Origin: Bacillus sp. NP157
GTDB lineage: Bacteria; Pseudomonadota; Gammaproteobacteria; Xanthomonadales; Rhodanobacteraceae
Length of the DNA stretch: 64,000 bases
Direction of reading: 5' to 3'
NCBI GenBank assembly: GCA_018889975.1
Contig: CP076546.1
Coordinates: 4,619,001-4,683,000 of the forward strand
Program-made: the position numbers and the translations under genes
Notes under the pieces: model-generated
Database searches by the model: none
What the model was told of the DNA's origin: nothing
Seen by the model: only the letters and a program-made list of their open reading frames with translations
Part shown: positions 36,574-47,237 of the stretch, piece after piece
Position numbering within the stretch: position 1 is the first letter of the stretch
How the letters are laid out: each line of letters begins with the position of its first letter

Positions 36574-37497
36574 ATGGCGGGGCGCGATGTGCACATCCCG
36601 GTGATGCTCGAGGAAGTACTGGAGGGCCTCGCCGTGCGCGAGAACGGGCGGTATCTGGACGGCACATTCGGTCGCGGCGGTCACGCCCGGGCGATCCTTG
36701 CGCGTCTCTCCGCCGAGGGTCGCCTGTTCCTGATGGATCGCGACCCGACTGCAATCGCCGTTGCCGAAGCCGGCCTGGCGACCGATCCGCGCGTTGCCCT
36801 GCGCCACGACAACTTCGCCACCATGGGCGAATGGCCTGCGCTGGAAGGCGGCCTCGACGGCATCCTGCTCGACCTCGGCGTGTCCTCGCCGCAGCTCGAC
36901 GACGCCAGCCGCGGTTTCAGCTTCATGGCCGATGCGCCGCTCGACATGCGCATGGATCCGACTCGCGGCATCAGCGCCGCCGACTTCCTCGCCAACGCGC
37001 CGGAAGCCGAGATCGCCGACGTGCTGTGGACCTTCGGTGAAGAGCGCTTCAGCCGCCGCATCGCGAAGAACATCGTCGAGCGCCGCGCCACCGCGCCGAT
37101 CACCCGCACCGGCGAGCTTTCCGAACTGGTCGCGCGTTGCGTCGGTCGTCGCGAGCCGGGCAAGAATCCCGCCACGCGGACCTTCCAGGCGCTGCGCATC
37201 CGCGTGAACGCTGAGCTGGAATCCGTGCAGCAGGGCCTCGACGCCGCGCTGGAACTGCTCGACGTGGGTGGCCGCCTCGCCATCATCAGCTTCCACTCGC
37301 TGGAAGACCGCACGGTGAAGCAGTTCATCCGTTCGCACGAAGGCCGCGTGCAGGGCAGCCGTCGCGGCCCGCCGATCGAGCCGAAGCCGGCGCGCCTGAA
37401 GCCGGTGGGCAAGGCGATCTTCCCGTCCGACGCCGAAGTGTCCGCGAACCCGCGTTCGCGCTCCGCCGTGCTGCGCATCGCGGAGAAGCTGGCATGA
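36574..37497 (+). CDS. rsmH: 16S rRNA (cytosine-1402-N4)-methyltransferase
   Basis: 307 residues from ATG 36574; in-frame GTGs at 36550 and 36568 are alternatives, the second having GGGAG well placed. Motifs: HIPVMLEEVLEGL, the SAM loop YLDGTFGRGGHARAIL, ILLDLGVSSPQLDDASRGFS, RTFQALRIRVNAELE, and FHSLEDRTVKQFI. It modifies the same nucleotide as RsmI. The stop overlaps the ftsL start (ATGA). Confidence 0.94.
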   Translation: MAGRDVHIPVMLEEVLEGLAVRENGRYLDGTFGRGGHARAILARLSAEGRLFLMDRDPTAIAVAEAGLATDPRVALRHDNFATMGEWPALEGGLDGILLDLGVSSPQLDDASRGFSFMADAPLDMRMDPTRGISAADFLANAPEAEIADVLWTFGEERFSRRIAKNIVERRATAPITRTGELSELVARCVGRREPGKNPATRTFQALRIRVNAELESVQQGLDAALELLDVGGRLAIISFHSLEDRTVKQFIRSHEGRVQGSRRGPPIEPKPARLKPVGKAIFPSDAEVSANPRSRSAVLRIAEKLA

Positions 37498-37766
37498 AGA
37501 CCTTCGGCGCGATCTGCCTCACGCTGTTGCTGCTCGCCGTCATCGGCAGCGCGATCGGCGTGGTGTGGACGCGCCACGAGAGCCGCGTGCTCTTTGTCGA
37601 GCTGTCGCGCCTGCAGTCGCAGAAGGACGACATCGGCGTCGAATACGGCCGCCTCGAGCTGGAGCAGGCCACCTATGCCGAGCCCAGCCGCATCGACGGC
37701 GACGCCCGTGAAAAGCTCGGCATGTTCACGCCGAAGCCGCAAGACATCCAGCTGGTGCGTCGATGA
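37494..37766 (+). CDS. ftsL: Cell division protein FtsL
   Basis: 90 residues: a short cytoplasmic N terminus, one TM (FGAICLTLLLLAVIGSAIGVV) and a periplasmic coiled coil (HESRVLFVELSRLQSQKDDI) ending in EKLGMFTPKPQDIQLV, the usual FtsL C-terminal pattern. It forms the FtsQLB complex that activates FtsWI at the septum. ATGA overlaps on both sides indicate translational coupling with rsmH and ftsI. Confidence 0.94.
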   Translation: MKTFGAICLTLLLLAVIGSAIGVVWTRHESRVLFVELSRLQSQKDDIGVEYGRLELEQATYAEPSRIDGDAREKLGMFTPKPQDIQLVRR

Positions 37767-39571
37767 GGGCGCGCCAGGGCAAGCCGGTCGTTCCCAGCCG
37801 CCGCCGCGGCCAGGGCCCGAGCCCGCGCAAGCGCATGACCGTGATGGTGGCGGTGCTGTGCGTCGCGGCCTCGGGCCTGCTCGTGCGCGCGTTCGACCTG
37901 CAGGTGGTGCGCAAGCAGTTCTACCAGGACCAGGGCGACGCACGTTTCCTGCGTGAAATGCCGATCGCCGTGTCGCGTGGCACGATCTTCGACCGCAACG
38001 GCGAGCCGCTCGCGGTGTCGACGCCGGTCGCTTCGCTGTGGGCCAATCCGCCCGAGCTGCTCGAGAACGCCGACCGCATCCCGGACCTGGCCAGGGCGCT
38101 GCACGTCGACGCCGACGACCTGAAGCAGAAGATCGAGCAGCGCGCCGACAAGGAATTCATGTACATCACCCGCCAGATGCGTCCGGAAGACGCGCAGGCC
38201 GTGATGGACCTGAAGATCCCCGGCATCAACTCGCAGCGTGAATACCGCCGCTATTACCCGTCGGGTGCGGTGAACAGCCACATCCTGGGCTTCACCAACA
38301 TCGACGACCACGGCCAGGAAGGCCTGGAGCTGTCGTACGACCAGTGGCTGGCCGGCAAGCCGGGCGCGAAGCGGGTGATCCGCGACCGCATGGGCCACGT
38401 GGTGGAAGACGTCGAGCTGGTGCGCGAGCCGCAGCCGGGTCGCGACATCACGCTGTCGATCGATCGCCGCATCCAGTACCTGGCATACAGCGCGCTGAAA
38501 GACACGCTGGACAAGAACAAGGCCGACTCGGGCTCGATCGTGGTGATGGACGTGCACACCGGCGAAGTCCTGGGCATGGCCAACCTGCCGTCGTTCAACC
38601 CGAACGCCGTGCGTGGCAGCAGCCCGGGCGACCGCCGCAATCGCGCGGTCACCGACGTGGTCGAGCCGGGCTCGACGATGAAGGCGTTCACCATGGCCGC
38701 GGCGCTGACCAGCGGCAAGTACACGCCGACGGCACCGTTGATCGAGACCTCGCCGGGTACGTGGATGATGGGCGGCCACCCGGTGCGCGACACGCATAAC
38801 TGGGGCACGCTCACCCCGACCGGCGTCATCACCAAGTCGTCCAACGTCGGCGCGGCCAAGATCGCGATGACGCTCGACACCGACCTGATGTACGGCATGT
38901 ACAAGTCGTTCGGCCTGGGCAACAGCACGGGCAGCGGCTTCCCCGGCGAAGCCTCGGGCTACCTGCCGGTGGGCCGCACGTGGAAGCCGATCGAAAAGTC
39001 GCGCCTCGCCTACGGCTACAACCTCAACGTCACCCCGCTGCAGCTGGCGACCGGTTACGCCGCCATCGCCAACGGCGGCGCGTATCGCGCACCGAGCTTC
39101 ATCAAGGGCGCGGACAACCCGATCAACCAGGTCGTGACGCCGGAAGTGGCCCACGAGCTGGTGCGCATGCTGGAAACCGTGGTCGCCCCGGGCGGCACCG
39201 GCTTTGGCTTCGCCTCGGTGGCCAACTACAGCGTGGCCGGCAAGACCGGTACCTCGCACAAAAACTCCGTGGGTGGCTACGCCGCCAACAACTACATCTC
39301 GCTGTTCGTGGGCATGATCCCGGCGAGCAACCCGCGCCTGGTCACCGTGGTGGTGATCAACGATCCGAAGGGCGGCCACTACTACGGTGGTTCGGTCGCC
39401 GGCCCGGCTTTCGCCAACGTGATGACCGGCGCCGTGCGCCTGCTCGACATCCCGCCGGACAACGTCGGCCGCTGGTACGCCGGCGGCCCGAGCCAGGGCG
39501 GCATGATCGGCACCACCAACGCACCCCCTCCGGCCGCGGACGACAGTGCGGCGGAAGAGGTGGTGCCGTGA
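37763..39571 (+). CDS. ftsI: Septal peptidoglycan transpeptidase FtsI (PBP3)
   Basis: 602 residues. One TM near the N terminus (MVAVLCVAASGLLVRAF), a PBP dimerisation domain (~60-210, RGTIFDRNGEPLAVSTPVAS), then the transpeptidase domain with nucleophile motif STMK (Ser304, Lys307), SSN (359-361) and KTGT (494-497). It crosslinks septal peptidoglycan with FtsW and is the target of beta-lactams such as aztreonam. Starts and ends in 4-bp overlaps with ftsL and murE (GTGA). Confidence 0.96.
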   Translation: MRARQGKPVVPSRRRGQGPSPRKRMTVMVAVLCVAASGLLVRAFDLQVVRKQFYQDQGDARFLREMPIAVSRGTIFDRNGEPLAVSTPVASLWANPPELLENADRIPDLARALHVDADDLKQKIEQRADKEFMYITRQMRPEDAQAVMDLKIPGINSQREYRRYYPSGAVNSHILGFTNIDDHGQEGLELSYDQWLAGKPGAKRVIRDRMGHVVEDVELVREPQPGRDITLSIDRRIQYLAYSALKDTLDKNKADSGSIVVMDVHTGEVLGMANLPSFNPNAVRGSSPGDRRNRAVTDVVEPGSTMKAFTMAAALTSGKYTPTAPLIETSPGTWMMGGHPVRDTHNWGTLTPTGVITKSSNVGAAKIAMTLDTDLMYGMYKSFGLGNSTGSGFPGEASGYLPVGRTWKPIEKSRLAYGYNLNVTPLQLATGYAAIANGGAYRAPSFIKGADNPINQVVTPEVAHELVRMLETVVAPGGTGFGFASVANYSVAGKTGTSHKNSVGGYAANNYISLFVGMIPASNPRLVTVVVINDPKGGHYYGGSVAGPAFANVMTGAVRLLDIPPDNVGRWYAGGPSQGGMIGTTNAPPPAADDSAAEEVVP

Positions 39572-41064
39572 CGACGATGGCCCTCTCCGCACTGCTCGAC
39601 GGTTTCGCCGACGCCCAGGGTGCCGGCGAAATCGTCGTTTCGGGCCTTGCGCTCGATTCGCGCGAGATCGCCGAAGGCAATGCCTTCGTCGCACTGCGCG
39701 GCACGAAGGGCCACGGCATGGACTTCGCCGCGAAGGCGATCGAAAACGGCGCGGCGGTGATCCTCGCCGAAGCCCCGTTCGATGCCGTGGACGCCGGCGT
39801 GCCGGTGGTCAGCGTGAAGGGCCTGCGCGAACATACCGGTGCCATCGCCGCGCGCTTCCATGGCGAGCCGTCGCAGGCGCTGGAAGTGATCGGCGTGACC
39901 GGCACCAATGGCAAGACCTCTACCGTGCAGCTGATCGCGCAGGCGCTGGCCTTCCTCGGCCGCAAGCCGGCGAGCGTCGGTACGCTGGGCGCGGGCCTGC
40001 ATGGCGCGATCGTCGAAGGCGAGCGCACCACGCCGGATGCGATCAGCATGCAGGCGCTGTTCGCCGGCTTCCGCGAAGCAGGCGCCTCGCACGTGGCGAT
40101 GGAAGTCTCCTCCCACGCGCTGGAGCAGGGCCGGGTCAACGCGATCGCGTTCGACGTCGCCGTGTTCACCAACCTCACCCGCGACCACCTCGATTACCAC
40201 GGCACGATGGAAGCCTACGGCGCGGCCAAGGCGAAGCTGTTCGCTTTCGACGGCCTGCGCGCGGCGGTCGTCAACGTCGACGACCCGTTCGGCCTGAAGC
40301 TGGCCAAGGGCCTGGCCGAAGGCGTGCAGAAGCTGCGCACGTCGATGGCCCACGACGCCACCGACAAGGACGCCGAAGTCCGTGCCGACATCATCGTTAC
40401 CTCGGCGCGCGGCCTGTCGTTCAACCTCAACACCCCGTGGGGCATGCGCACCGTGCGCAGCGCGCTGCTCGGCCGTTTCAACGTCGCCAACCTGCTGGCC
40501 GTGGCCGCGGTGCTCGGCGCGCTGGGCGAGCCGTTCGAGCGGATCCATGCGGCGCTGGAAGCACTCGAGCCGGTCAACGGCCGGATGAGCCGCCTCGGCG
40601 GCGACGGCAGGAAGCCGCTGGTGGTGGTCGATTACTCGCATACGCCGGACGCGCTGAAGCAGGCGCTGCTGGCGCTGCGTTCGCATACCAAGGGCAAGCT
40701 GGTCTGCGTGTTCGGCGCCGGTGGCGACCGCGACGCGGGCAAGCGCCCGATCATGGCCGGCATCGCCGAACGCCTCGCCGACGTGGTGATCGTCACCGAC
40801 GACAACCCGCGTAGCGAAGACGGCGACGCCATCGTCGAGCAGATCGTCGCCGGCTTTGTCCACGCCGACACCGTGACGGTGGAGCGCGACCGCGCGAAGG
40901 CGATCGCCCTGGCGCTGGCCGGGACCAAGGCCGACGATGTGGTGCTGATCGCCGGCAAGGGGCACGAAACCTATCAGGAAGGTCCGGAGGGCAAGCGTCC
41001 CTTCGACGACCTCGCCGTCGCCCGCGAGGCGATGGCCCACGGCAGCAAGGGAGTCCGCGCATGA
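39568..41064 (+). CDS. murE: UDP-MurNAc-tripeptide synthetase MurE
   Basis: 498 residues from a GTG overlapping the ftsI stop; an ATG lies three codons later. Mur ligase with the ATP loop GTNGKTS (~112-118), the N-terminal uridine-binding domain (VVSGLALDSREIAEG) and the C-terminal motif DNPR (412-415), which marks enzymes adding meso-diaminopimelate, as expected for a Gram-negative. The substrate should be UDP-MurNAc-L-Ala-D-Glu. Overlaps murF by ATGA. Confidence 0.96.
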   Translation: MTTMALSALLDGFADAQGAGEIVVSGLALDSREIAEGNAFVALRGTKGHGMDFAAKAIENGAAVILAEAPFDAVDAGVPVVSVKGLREHTGAIAARFHGEPSQALEVIGVTGTNGKTSTVQLIAQALAFLGRKPASVGTLGAGLHGAIVEGERTTPDAISMQALFAGFREAGASHVAMEVSSHALEQGRVNAIAFDVAVFTNLTRDHLDYHGTMEAYGAAKAKLFAFDGLRAAVVNVDDPFGLKLAKGLAEGVQKLRTSMAHDATDKDAEVRADIIVTSARGLSFNLNTPWGMRTVRSALLGRFNVANLLAVAAVLGALGEPFERIHAALEALEPVNGRMSRLGGDGRKPLVVVDYSHTPDALKQALLALRSHTKGKLVCVFGAGGDRDAGKRPIMAGIAERLADVVIVTDDNPRSEDGDAIVEQIVAGFVHADTVTVERDRAKAIALALAGTKADDVVLIAGKGHETYQEGPEGKRPFDDLAVAREAMAHGSKGVRA

Positions 41065-42425
41065 TGCGCCTGTCCGCCGTTGCCCTCTGGACTCGAGGCC
41101 GCCTGCAGGGCGCCGACGCCGAGGTCACCGGTTTTGCCATCGATACGCGCAAGCTGCAGCCGGGCGACCTGTTCGTCGCGCTGCCGGGCGAGCAGGTCGA
41201 TGGCCATGATTACGTCGCCGCGGCCGCGGCGAAGGGTGCGGTCGGTGCGCTCGTCACCCATCCGGTGGCGGTCGACCTGCCGCAGGTCATCGTCGACGAC
41301 ACCCAGCTCGCGCTGGGCGACCTGGCCAGCGCCACCCGTGCGCAGCGCAAGGTCCGGGTGATCGGCATCACTGGCTCCAACGGCAAGACCACGGTGAAGA
41401 CGCTGACCGCGTCGATCCTGTCGCGCCACGGCCGCACCCACGTCAATGCCGGCAATTTCAATAACGAGCTGGGCATGCCGCTCACCTTGCTGGCGATGCC
41501 GGAAGACACCGAATACGCCGTGCTGGAAATGGGCGCGGGCAAGCCGGGCGACATCGATTACCTGGCCGCCATCGCACGGCCCGATATCGGCCTCGTCAAC
41601 TCCATCGCCGCCGCGCATCTTGAGCGCATGGGCACGATCGAAGGCGTCGCCGAAACCAAGGGCGCGCTGTACCAGTCGCTGCCAGCCGATGGCGTCGCCA
41701 TCATCAACGCGGACGACGAGCGCTTCGCCGGCTTCTTCGCCGGCCTGGCCGGTTCGCGCCGCGTGCTTCGCTACGGCCTGGCCCATCGCGCCGACATCGG
41801 TGCCGACATCGTCGAGGAACGCATCGACGGTACGCACTTCGTGCTCTCCACGCCGCACGGCGATGGCGACGTGCGCCTGCCGCTGGCCGGACGACACAAT
41901 GTCGCCAACGCGCTAGCCGCCGCGGCGATCGCCGTGGCGCTGGACGTCCCGGTCGAAACCATCGTCGACGGCCTGGAGCAGGTGCCTCACGTCGCCGGCC
42001 GACTCGACCTTGAGCCGATGGCCGGTGGCTGGATGCTGGTCGACGACAGCTACAACGCCAACCCGGGGTCGGCCGCCGCGGCGATCGACACGCTGGCGCT
42101 GGCCCGTGGCGAACGCTGGCTGATCCTCGGCGACATGGCCGAGCTGGGTGCCGACACGCTGAAGCTGCATGCCGGCATCGGCCGCTATGCGCACGAGCGC
42201 GGCATCGAACGCCTGCTCGCCACCGGCCTGAAGAGTGCCGCCGCCGTCGAAGCCTTCGGCGCGGGCGCACAGCATTTCGCCACGCAGGAAGACCTCATCG
42301 AGGCAGCGTGCGCGCAGATCCACGAGGGCGTTACCGTTCTGGTGAAAGGCTCGCGATCGTCCGGCATGGAGCGGGTGGTCGCGGCAATGAAGAAGTACGC
42401 TGAAGGAGCATCCCATGCTGCTTGA
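41061..42425 (+). CDS. murF: UDP-MurNAc-tripeptide D-Ala-D-Ala ligase MurF
   Basis: 454 residues. Mur ligase with the ATP loop GSNGKTT (105-111), the family string [13 protein letters not shown], and the central His/Asn region [19 protein letters not shown]; the C-terminal domain starts at [20 protein letters not shown]. It adds D-Ala-D-Ala to complete the pentapeptide. Its last 11 bases overlap mraY, whose ribosome site GAAGGAG lies inside murF. Confidence 0.96.
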   Translation: MMRLSAVALWTRGRLQGADAEVTGFAIDTRKLQPGDLFVALPGEQVDGHDYVAAAAAKGAVGALVTHPVAVDLPQVIVDDTQLALGDLASATRAQRKVRVIGITGSNGKTTVKTLTASILSRHGRTHVNAGNFNNELGMPLTLLAMPEDTEYAVLEMGAGKPGDIDYLAAIARPDIGLVNSIAAAHLERMGTIEGVAETKGALYQSLPADGVAIINADDERFAGFFAGLAGSRRVLRYGLAHRADIGADIVEERIDGTHFVLSTPHGDGDVRLPLAGRHNVANALAAAAIAVALDVPVETIVDGLEQVPHVAGRLDLEPMAGGWMLVDDSYNANPGSAAAAIDTLALARGERWLILGDMAELGADTLKLHAGIGRYAHERGIERLLATGLKSAAAVEAFGAGAQHFATQEDLIEAACAQIHEGVTVLVKGSRSSGMERVVAAMKKYAEGASHAA

Positions 42426-43497
42426 ACTGGCGGAATGGATGGCTCGGCACTTCACGTCCTTGCATCTTTTCCAGTACATCACCTTCCGCGCGATCATGGC
42501 GGCGCTTACCGCGCTGGCCGTGTCGCTGCTGCTCGGCCCGGCGCTGATCCGCAAGCTGGCCGCGCTGAAGGCCGGCCAGGTGGTGCGCAGCGATGGCCCG
42601 CAGACCCATCTGTCCAAGGCCGGTACGCCGACCATGGGTGGCACGCTGATCCTGTTCGCGATCGGCATCGCCACGCTGCTCTGGGCCGACCTCAACAACC
42701 GTTACATCTGGACGGTGCTGCTGGTGACCCTGGCCTTCGGCGCGATTGGCTTCTACGACGATTACCGCAAGCTGGTGCTGAAGGACAGCCGTGGCCTCGC
42801 CAGCCGCTGGAAGTATTTCTGGCAGTCGGTGTTCGGCCTCGCCGCCGCGCTGTTCCTGTACCACACGCACCAGGTCCCGGCGGAAACCGCACTGTACGTG
42901 CCGCTGTTCAAGCAGGTCGCGCTACCGCTGGGCCTGCTGTTCGTGGTGATCGGTTACTTCATCATCGTCGGCTTCTCCAACGCGGTGAACCTGACCGACG
43001 GCCTCGACGGCCTGGCGATCATGCCCAGCGTGCTGGTCTCCGGCGCGCTTGGGATCTTCGCCTACCTCGCCGGTAACAAGCTGTTCTCCGAATACCTCGG
43101 CATCCCGGCGATTCCCGGCGCGGGCGAGCTGGCGGTGTTCTGCAGCGCGCTGGCCGGTGCCGGCCTCGGCTTCCTCTGGTTCAACACCTACCCGGCGCAG
43201 GTGTTCATGGGCGACGTCGGCGCGCTGGCGATCGGCGCCGCGCTGGGCACGGTCGCGCTGATCGTCCGCCAGGAAATCGTGCTGCTGGTGATGGGCGGCG
43301 TGTTCGTGATGGAAACGGCCTCGGTGATGTTGCAGGTGGGCAGCTTCAAGCTGCGCGGCAAGCGGATCTTCCGCATGGCGCCGATCCACCACCACTTCGA
43401 GCTGAAGGGCTGGCCCGAGCCGCGCGTCATCGTTCGCTTCTGGATCATCAGCGTCGTGCTGGTGCTTATTGGCCTCGCTACGTTGAAGGTGCGCTAA
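42415..43497 (+). CDS. mraY: Phospho-MurNAc-pentapeptide translocase MraY
   Basis: 360 residues, ~10 TM helices. Signature cytoplasmic loops: [35 protein letters not shown] and the catalytic [10 protein letters not shown]; the His loop is [15 protein letters not shown]. It makes lipid I at the inner membrane. In most proteobacteria murD follows; here ftsW starts 5 bp after the stop. Confidence 0.97.
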   Translation: MLLELAEWMARHFTSLHLFQYITFRAIMAALTALAVSLLLGPALIRKLAALKAGQVVRSDGPQTHLSKAGTPTMGGTLILFAIGIATLLWADLNNRYIWTVLLVTLAFGAIGFYDDYRKLVLKDSRGLASRWKYFWQSVFGLAAALFLYHTHQVPAETALYVPLFKQVALPLGLLFVVIGYFIIVGFSNAVNLTDGLDGLAIMPSVLVSGALGIFAYLAGNKLFSEYLGIPAIPGAGELAVFCSALAGAGLGFLWFNTYPAQVFMGDVGALAIGAALGTVALIVRQEIVLLVMGGVFVMETASVMLQVGSFKLRGKRIFRMAPIHHHFELKGWPEPRVIVRFWIISVVLVLIGLATLKVR

Positions 43498-43501
43498 GGG
43501 C

Positions 43502-44722
43502 ATGTTCGGCTTCGGTAACAAGCAGGCACAGCGCCGCCAGGGCCCGCGGGGGAGTTTCGACATCCCGCTGCTGCTGGCTGCGCTCGCGCTGGCGACCATC
43601 GGCGTGGTGATGGTGACCTCCAGCTCGATCGCGGTGGCCGATGGGTCGCACGTGGGCGCCTTCTATTACCTGAAAAAGCACATCGGCTTCCTCGTCGGTG
43701 GCTGCATCCTGGCCGGCGTGGCCATGCGCACCGAGCTGAAGCTGATCGAGAAGCACAGCACGCTGTTGTTGATGCTCGGCGTGATGGGCCTGTTGCTGGT
43801 GTTCGTGCCGGGCTTCGGCATGCGCATCAACGGCGCGCGCCGCTGGATCAACCTGTTCGTCACCAGCTTCCAGCCGGTGGAAGCAATGAAGGTGATCCTG
43901 GTCGCCTACCTGTCCAGCTACCTGGTGCGCCACCGCGAAGGCGTGGAGTACGAACTGTTCGGCGTGGTCAAGCCGATCGGCGTCGCCGGCTTCATCGTGT
44001 TGCTGCTGCTGGCCCAGCCCGACTTCGGTTCGGCCGCGCTGGTCGTCGCCACCACGGTGGGCATGGTCTGGCTGGCCGGCGCGCGCATGCGCAACCTGTT
44101 CCTGCTGGCGCTGCCGCTGGTGCCGCTGCTGATCTACGCAGCCACCGCCGAGGACTACCGCATCAAGCGCCTGACCTCGTTCCTCGATCCGTGGAAGGAT
44201 CCGTTCAACGACGGCTTCCAGCTGACCCAGGCGCTGATCGCCGTGGGCCGTGGCGAGTGGGTGGGCGTGGGCCTGGGTTCCAGCGTGCAGAAGCTGTTCT
44301 ACCTGCCCGAAGCGCATACCGACTTCATCCTCGCGGTGCTCGCCGAAGAGCTGGGCCTCGCGGGCATCACCACGGTCATCCTGCTTTACGTCGTGCTGGT
44401 CGGCCGTGGCCTGTACATCGGCCTGAAGGGCGTCGAGCTCGGCCATCGCTTCTCCGGCTACGTGGCCTACGGCATCTCGCTGATGCTCGGCTTCCAGGCC
44501 ATGGTCTCGATCGGCGTGAACCTGGGCGTGCTGCCGACCAAGGGCCTGACCCTGCCGCTGATCAGCTCGGGCGGTTCGTCCGTGCTGATGACCTGCTGCA
44601 TGGTCGGCGTGCTGCTGCGTGCCACCTTCGAGATCAACCGCGCCGAAGACGCGCGGCAGACGGCGGTGCGCATGCCGGCGAGCGCCATTCCCGATGCCGC
44701 CGCGCACGGAGGCCTCGCATGA
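43502..44722 (+). CDS. ftsW: Peptidoglycan glycosyltransferase FtsW
   Basis: 406 residues of the SEDS family, ~10 TMs. Key segments: VMVTSSSIAVADGS, NGARRWINLFVTSFQPVEAM (includes the SEDS arginine/Glu region), LPEAHTDFILAVLAEELG (with the catalytic-type Asp), and LPTKGLTLPLISSGGSS. It polymerises septal glycan with FtsI. The stop overlaps the murG start (ATGA). Confidence 0.96.
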   Translation: MFGFGNKQAQRRQGPRGSFDIPLLLAALALATIGVVMVTSSSIAVADGSHVGAFYYLKKHIGFLVGGCILAGVAMRTELKLIEKHSTLLLMLGVMGLLLVFVPGFGMRINGARRWINLFVTSFQPVEAMKVILVAYLSSYLVRHREGVEYELFGVVKPIGVAGFIVLLLLAQPDFGSAALVVATTVGMVWLAGARMRNLFLLALPLVPLLIYAATAEDYRIKRLTSFLDPWKDPFNDGFQLTQALIAVGRGEWVGVGLGSSVQKLFYLPEAHTDFILAVLAEELGLAGITTVILLYVVLVGRGLYIGLKGVELGHRFSGYVAYGISLMLGFQAMVSIGVNLGVLPTKGLTLPLISSGGSSVLMTCCMVGVLLRATFEINRAEDARQTAVRMPASAIPDAAAHGGLA

Positions 44723-45801
44723 GCGGTCCCGTGCTGATCATGGCCGGCGGTACCGGCGGCCACATTTTCCCCGGGCTGGCCGTGGCCGACGAACTGCGCG
44801 CGCAGGGCGTGCCGGTGGCGTGGCTCGGTGCGGCCGGTGGCATGGAAACCCGTGTGGTGCCGGCGCACGACATCGCGCTGCACACCGTGAAGGTGGGTGG
44901 CCTGCGCGGCAAGGGCCTGAAGACCCGCGTGCTCGCGCCGCTGATGCTGGCCCGCGCGCTGTTCGATTCGCTGTCGCTGCTGCGCCGGATCAAGCCGCGC
45001 TGCGTGCTGTCCATGGGCGGTTATGTTGCCGGGCCCGCTGGCGTCGCCGCACGCCTGGCCGGCATTCCGCTGGTGGTGCACGAACAGAATGCCGTGGCCG
45101 GCTACACCAACCGCAAGCTCGCCGGTTTCGCGAAGCGCGTGCTCACCGGCTTCCCCAACGTGCTGCCCGGCGCGGAATGGGTGGGTAACCCGGTACGCGC
45201 CGCCATCGCCGCGCTGCCGGCCCCGGCCGTGCGCTTCAACCAGCGCAACGGCGCGCCGCGCGTGCTGGTGCTCGGTGGCAGCCTCGGTGCGCGGACCCTG
45301 AACACCAGCGTGCCCAAGGCGCTTGCCTTGCTCGCCGCCCACGGCGTGCAGCCCGACGTCGTCCACCAGACCGGCGAGCGTGGCCTGCCCGAAGCCGTCG
45401 ACGCCTACACCCAGGCTGGCGTGGCCACCAACGTCGTGCCTTTCATCGAAGACATGGCCGGCGCCTACGAGTGGGCCGACGTGGTGGTCTGCCGCGCTGG
45501 CGCGCTCACCGTGGCCGAACTCTGCGCCGCCGGCCTCGAAGCCCTGCTGGTGCCGTTCCCGCATGCGGTCGACGACCACCAGACCGCGAACGCCCGCGCG
45601 ATGGTCGACGTCGGCGGTGCGCGCCTCGTCGCCGATGCCGCGCTGAACCAGGACGATTCCCCGCGCATGCTTGCCCAGATGCTCATCGACCTGCTCGCCA
45701 ACCGCGAGCAGATCCTCAACGCGGCGAACGCCTCGCGCTCGCTGGCCAAACCCGACGCTGCATCAACGATTGCCCGTCACTGCATGGAGGTTTCCGCATG
45801 A
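44719..45801 (+). CDS. murG: Lipid II-forming N-acetylglucosaminyltransferase MurG
   Basis: 360 residues, GT28 family, GT-B fold. The N-terminal G-loop is [16 protein letters not shown]; further motifs are [45 protein letters not shown], and the C-terminal UDP-GlcNAc site [20 protein letters not shown] with [14 protein letters not shown]. It transfers GlcNAc to lipid I on the inner membrane's cytoplasmic face. Overlaps both neighbours by ATGA. Confidence 0.97.
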   Translation: MSGPVLIMAGGTGGHIFPGLAVADELRAQGVPVAWLGAAGGMETRVVPAHDIALHTVKVGGLRGKGLKTRVLAPLMLARALFDSLSLLRRIKPRCVLSMGGYVAGPAGVAARLAGIPLVVHEQNAVAGYTNRKLAGFAKRVLTGFPNVLPGAEWVGNPVRAAIAALPAPAVRFNQRNGAPRVLVLGGSLGARTLNTSVPKALALLAAHGVQPDVVHQTGERGLPEAVDAYTQAGVATNVVPFIEDMAGAYEWADVVVCRAGALTVAELCAAGLEALLVPFPHAVDDHQTANARAMVDVGGARLVADAALNQDDSPRMLAQMLIDLLANREQILNAANASRSLAKPDAASTIARHCMEVSA

Positions 45802-47237
45802 CGCCCGGTCGTTTGCGCGCCCACGACGATTTCATGACTTCGTTCCGCCGTGTCCACTTCATCGGCGTGGGCGGCGTCGGCATGAGCGGCATCGCCGAAG
45901 TGCTGGCTAACCTCGGCTACAGCGTGTCGGGTTCCGACCGCGCGCCGTCGACCACGACTGACCGCCTGGGCAAGCTCGGCGTCGACGTGCGCATCGGCCA
46001 CGAGGCCGCGAACATCGACGGTGCCGACGTCATCGTGACCTCGAGCGCGATCCGCAAGGACAATCCGGAACTGGTCGCCGCGCATGCCGCGCGCATCCCG
46101 GTGGTGCCGCGCGCCGAAATGCTCGGCGAGCTGATGCGCTTCCGCCGTGGCATCGCCATCGCCGGCACGCACGGCAAGACCACCACCACCAGCCTCGTCG
46201 CCAGCGTGCTGGCCGAAGCCGACTACGACCCGACCTTCGTGATCGGTGGGCAGCTCAATGCCGCCGGTGCGAACGCCCGCCTGGGCACCGGCCAGTACCT
46301 TGTCGCCGAAGCCGACGAGTCGGACGGTTCGTTCCTGATGCTGTCGCCGGTGATGGCCGTCGTGACCAACATCGACGCCGACCATCTCGAGAATTACAAC
46401 GGCGACTTCGCCCAGGTGAAGAAGGCCTTCGGTGACTTCCTGCATCGCCTGCCGTTCTACGGCATGGCCGTGCTGTGCATCGACGACGAAGAAACCGCGA
46501 AGCTGGCGCAGGACACCTCGCGCCGCCTGCTCACCTACGGCATCGACAACGCGTCCGCCGACGTCACGGCGACCAACGTGCGCCAGGCCGGCTTCCAGAT
46601 GCAGTTCGACCTGCGCCTGCCGGGCCTTGCCGAGACCGTGCCGGTGACGCTGAACCTGCCGGGCCGGCACAACGTGCAGAACGCGCTGGCCGCGGCCGCC
46701 GTGGGCTGGCAGCTCGGCGTCGAGCCGGCCGCCATCGCGCACGCGCTGGCTGCGTTCGAAGGCGTCGGCCGTCGTTTCCACCGCCGTGGCGAAGTGGCCC
46801 TGGACGAGGGTACCGCGCTGCTGGTCGACGACTACGGCCATCATCCGCGCGAGCTGGCTGCCGTGTTCTCGGCCGCACGTGGCGGCTGGCCGGATCGTCG
46901 CCTCGTGGTGGCGTTCCAGCCGCATCGCTACAGCCGTACGCGCGACCTGCTCGACGACTTCGCCAACGTGCTCGCCGAAACCGACGTGCTGGTGCTGACC
47001 GAGGTGTACCCGGCCGGCGAAGCGCCGATCGCCGGCGCCGACGGCAAGGCCCTGGCCCGCGCGATCCGCGCGCGCGGCAAGACCGACCCGGTGCTGGTCG
47101 ACCACCCGCGCGACCTGCGCCACACGCTGTCCGCGCTGGCGCGCGACGGCGACCTGATCCTGCTGCTGGGCGCCGGCGACATCGGCGCCGCGGCCATCGA
47201 ACTGGCCACGGCTGGCCACCTGAGGACGACCAAGTAA
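45798..47237 (+). CDS. murC: UDP-MurNAc-L-alanine ligase MurC
   Basis: 479 residues from the ATG that overlaps the murG stop; a second ATG 12 codons later begins the conserved [20 protein letters not shown]. The N-terminal Rossmann-like G-loop [14 protein letters not shown] is typical, the ATP loop is GTHGKTTTT (123 on), and GRRFHRRGE and DDYGHHP-x-E are family marks. First Mur ligase of the pathway (adds L-Ala). The stop shares an A with the ddl start (TAATG). Confidence 0.96.
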   Translation: MTPGRLRAHDDFMTSFRRVHFIGVGGVGMSGIAEVLANLGYSVSGSDRAPSTTTDRLGKLGVDVRIGHEAANIDGADVIVTSSAIRKDNPELVAAHAARIPVVPRAEMLGELMRFRRGIAIAGTHGKTTTTSLVASVLAEADYDPTFVIGGQLNAAGANARLGTGQYLVAEADESDGSFLMLSPVMAVVTNIDADHLENYNGDFAQVKKAFGDFLHRLPFYGMAVLCIDDEETAKLAQDTSRRLLTYGIDNASADVTATNVRQAGFQMQFDLRLPGLAETVPVTLNLPGRHNVQNALAAAAVGWQLGVEPAAIAHALAAFEGVGRRFHRRGEVALDEGTALLVDDYGHHPRELAAVFSAARGGWPDRRLVVAFQPHRYSRTRDLLDDFANVLAETDVLVLTEVYPAGEAPIAGADGKALARAIRARGKTDPVLVDHPRDLRHTLSALARDGDLILLLGAGDIGAAAIELATAGHLRTTK

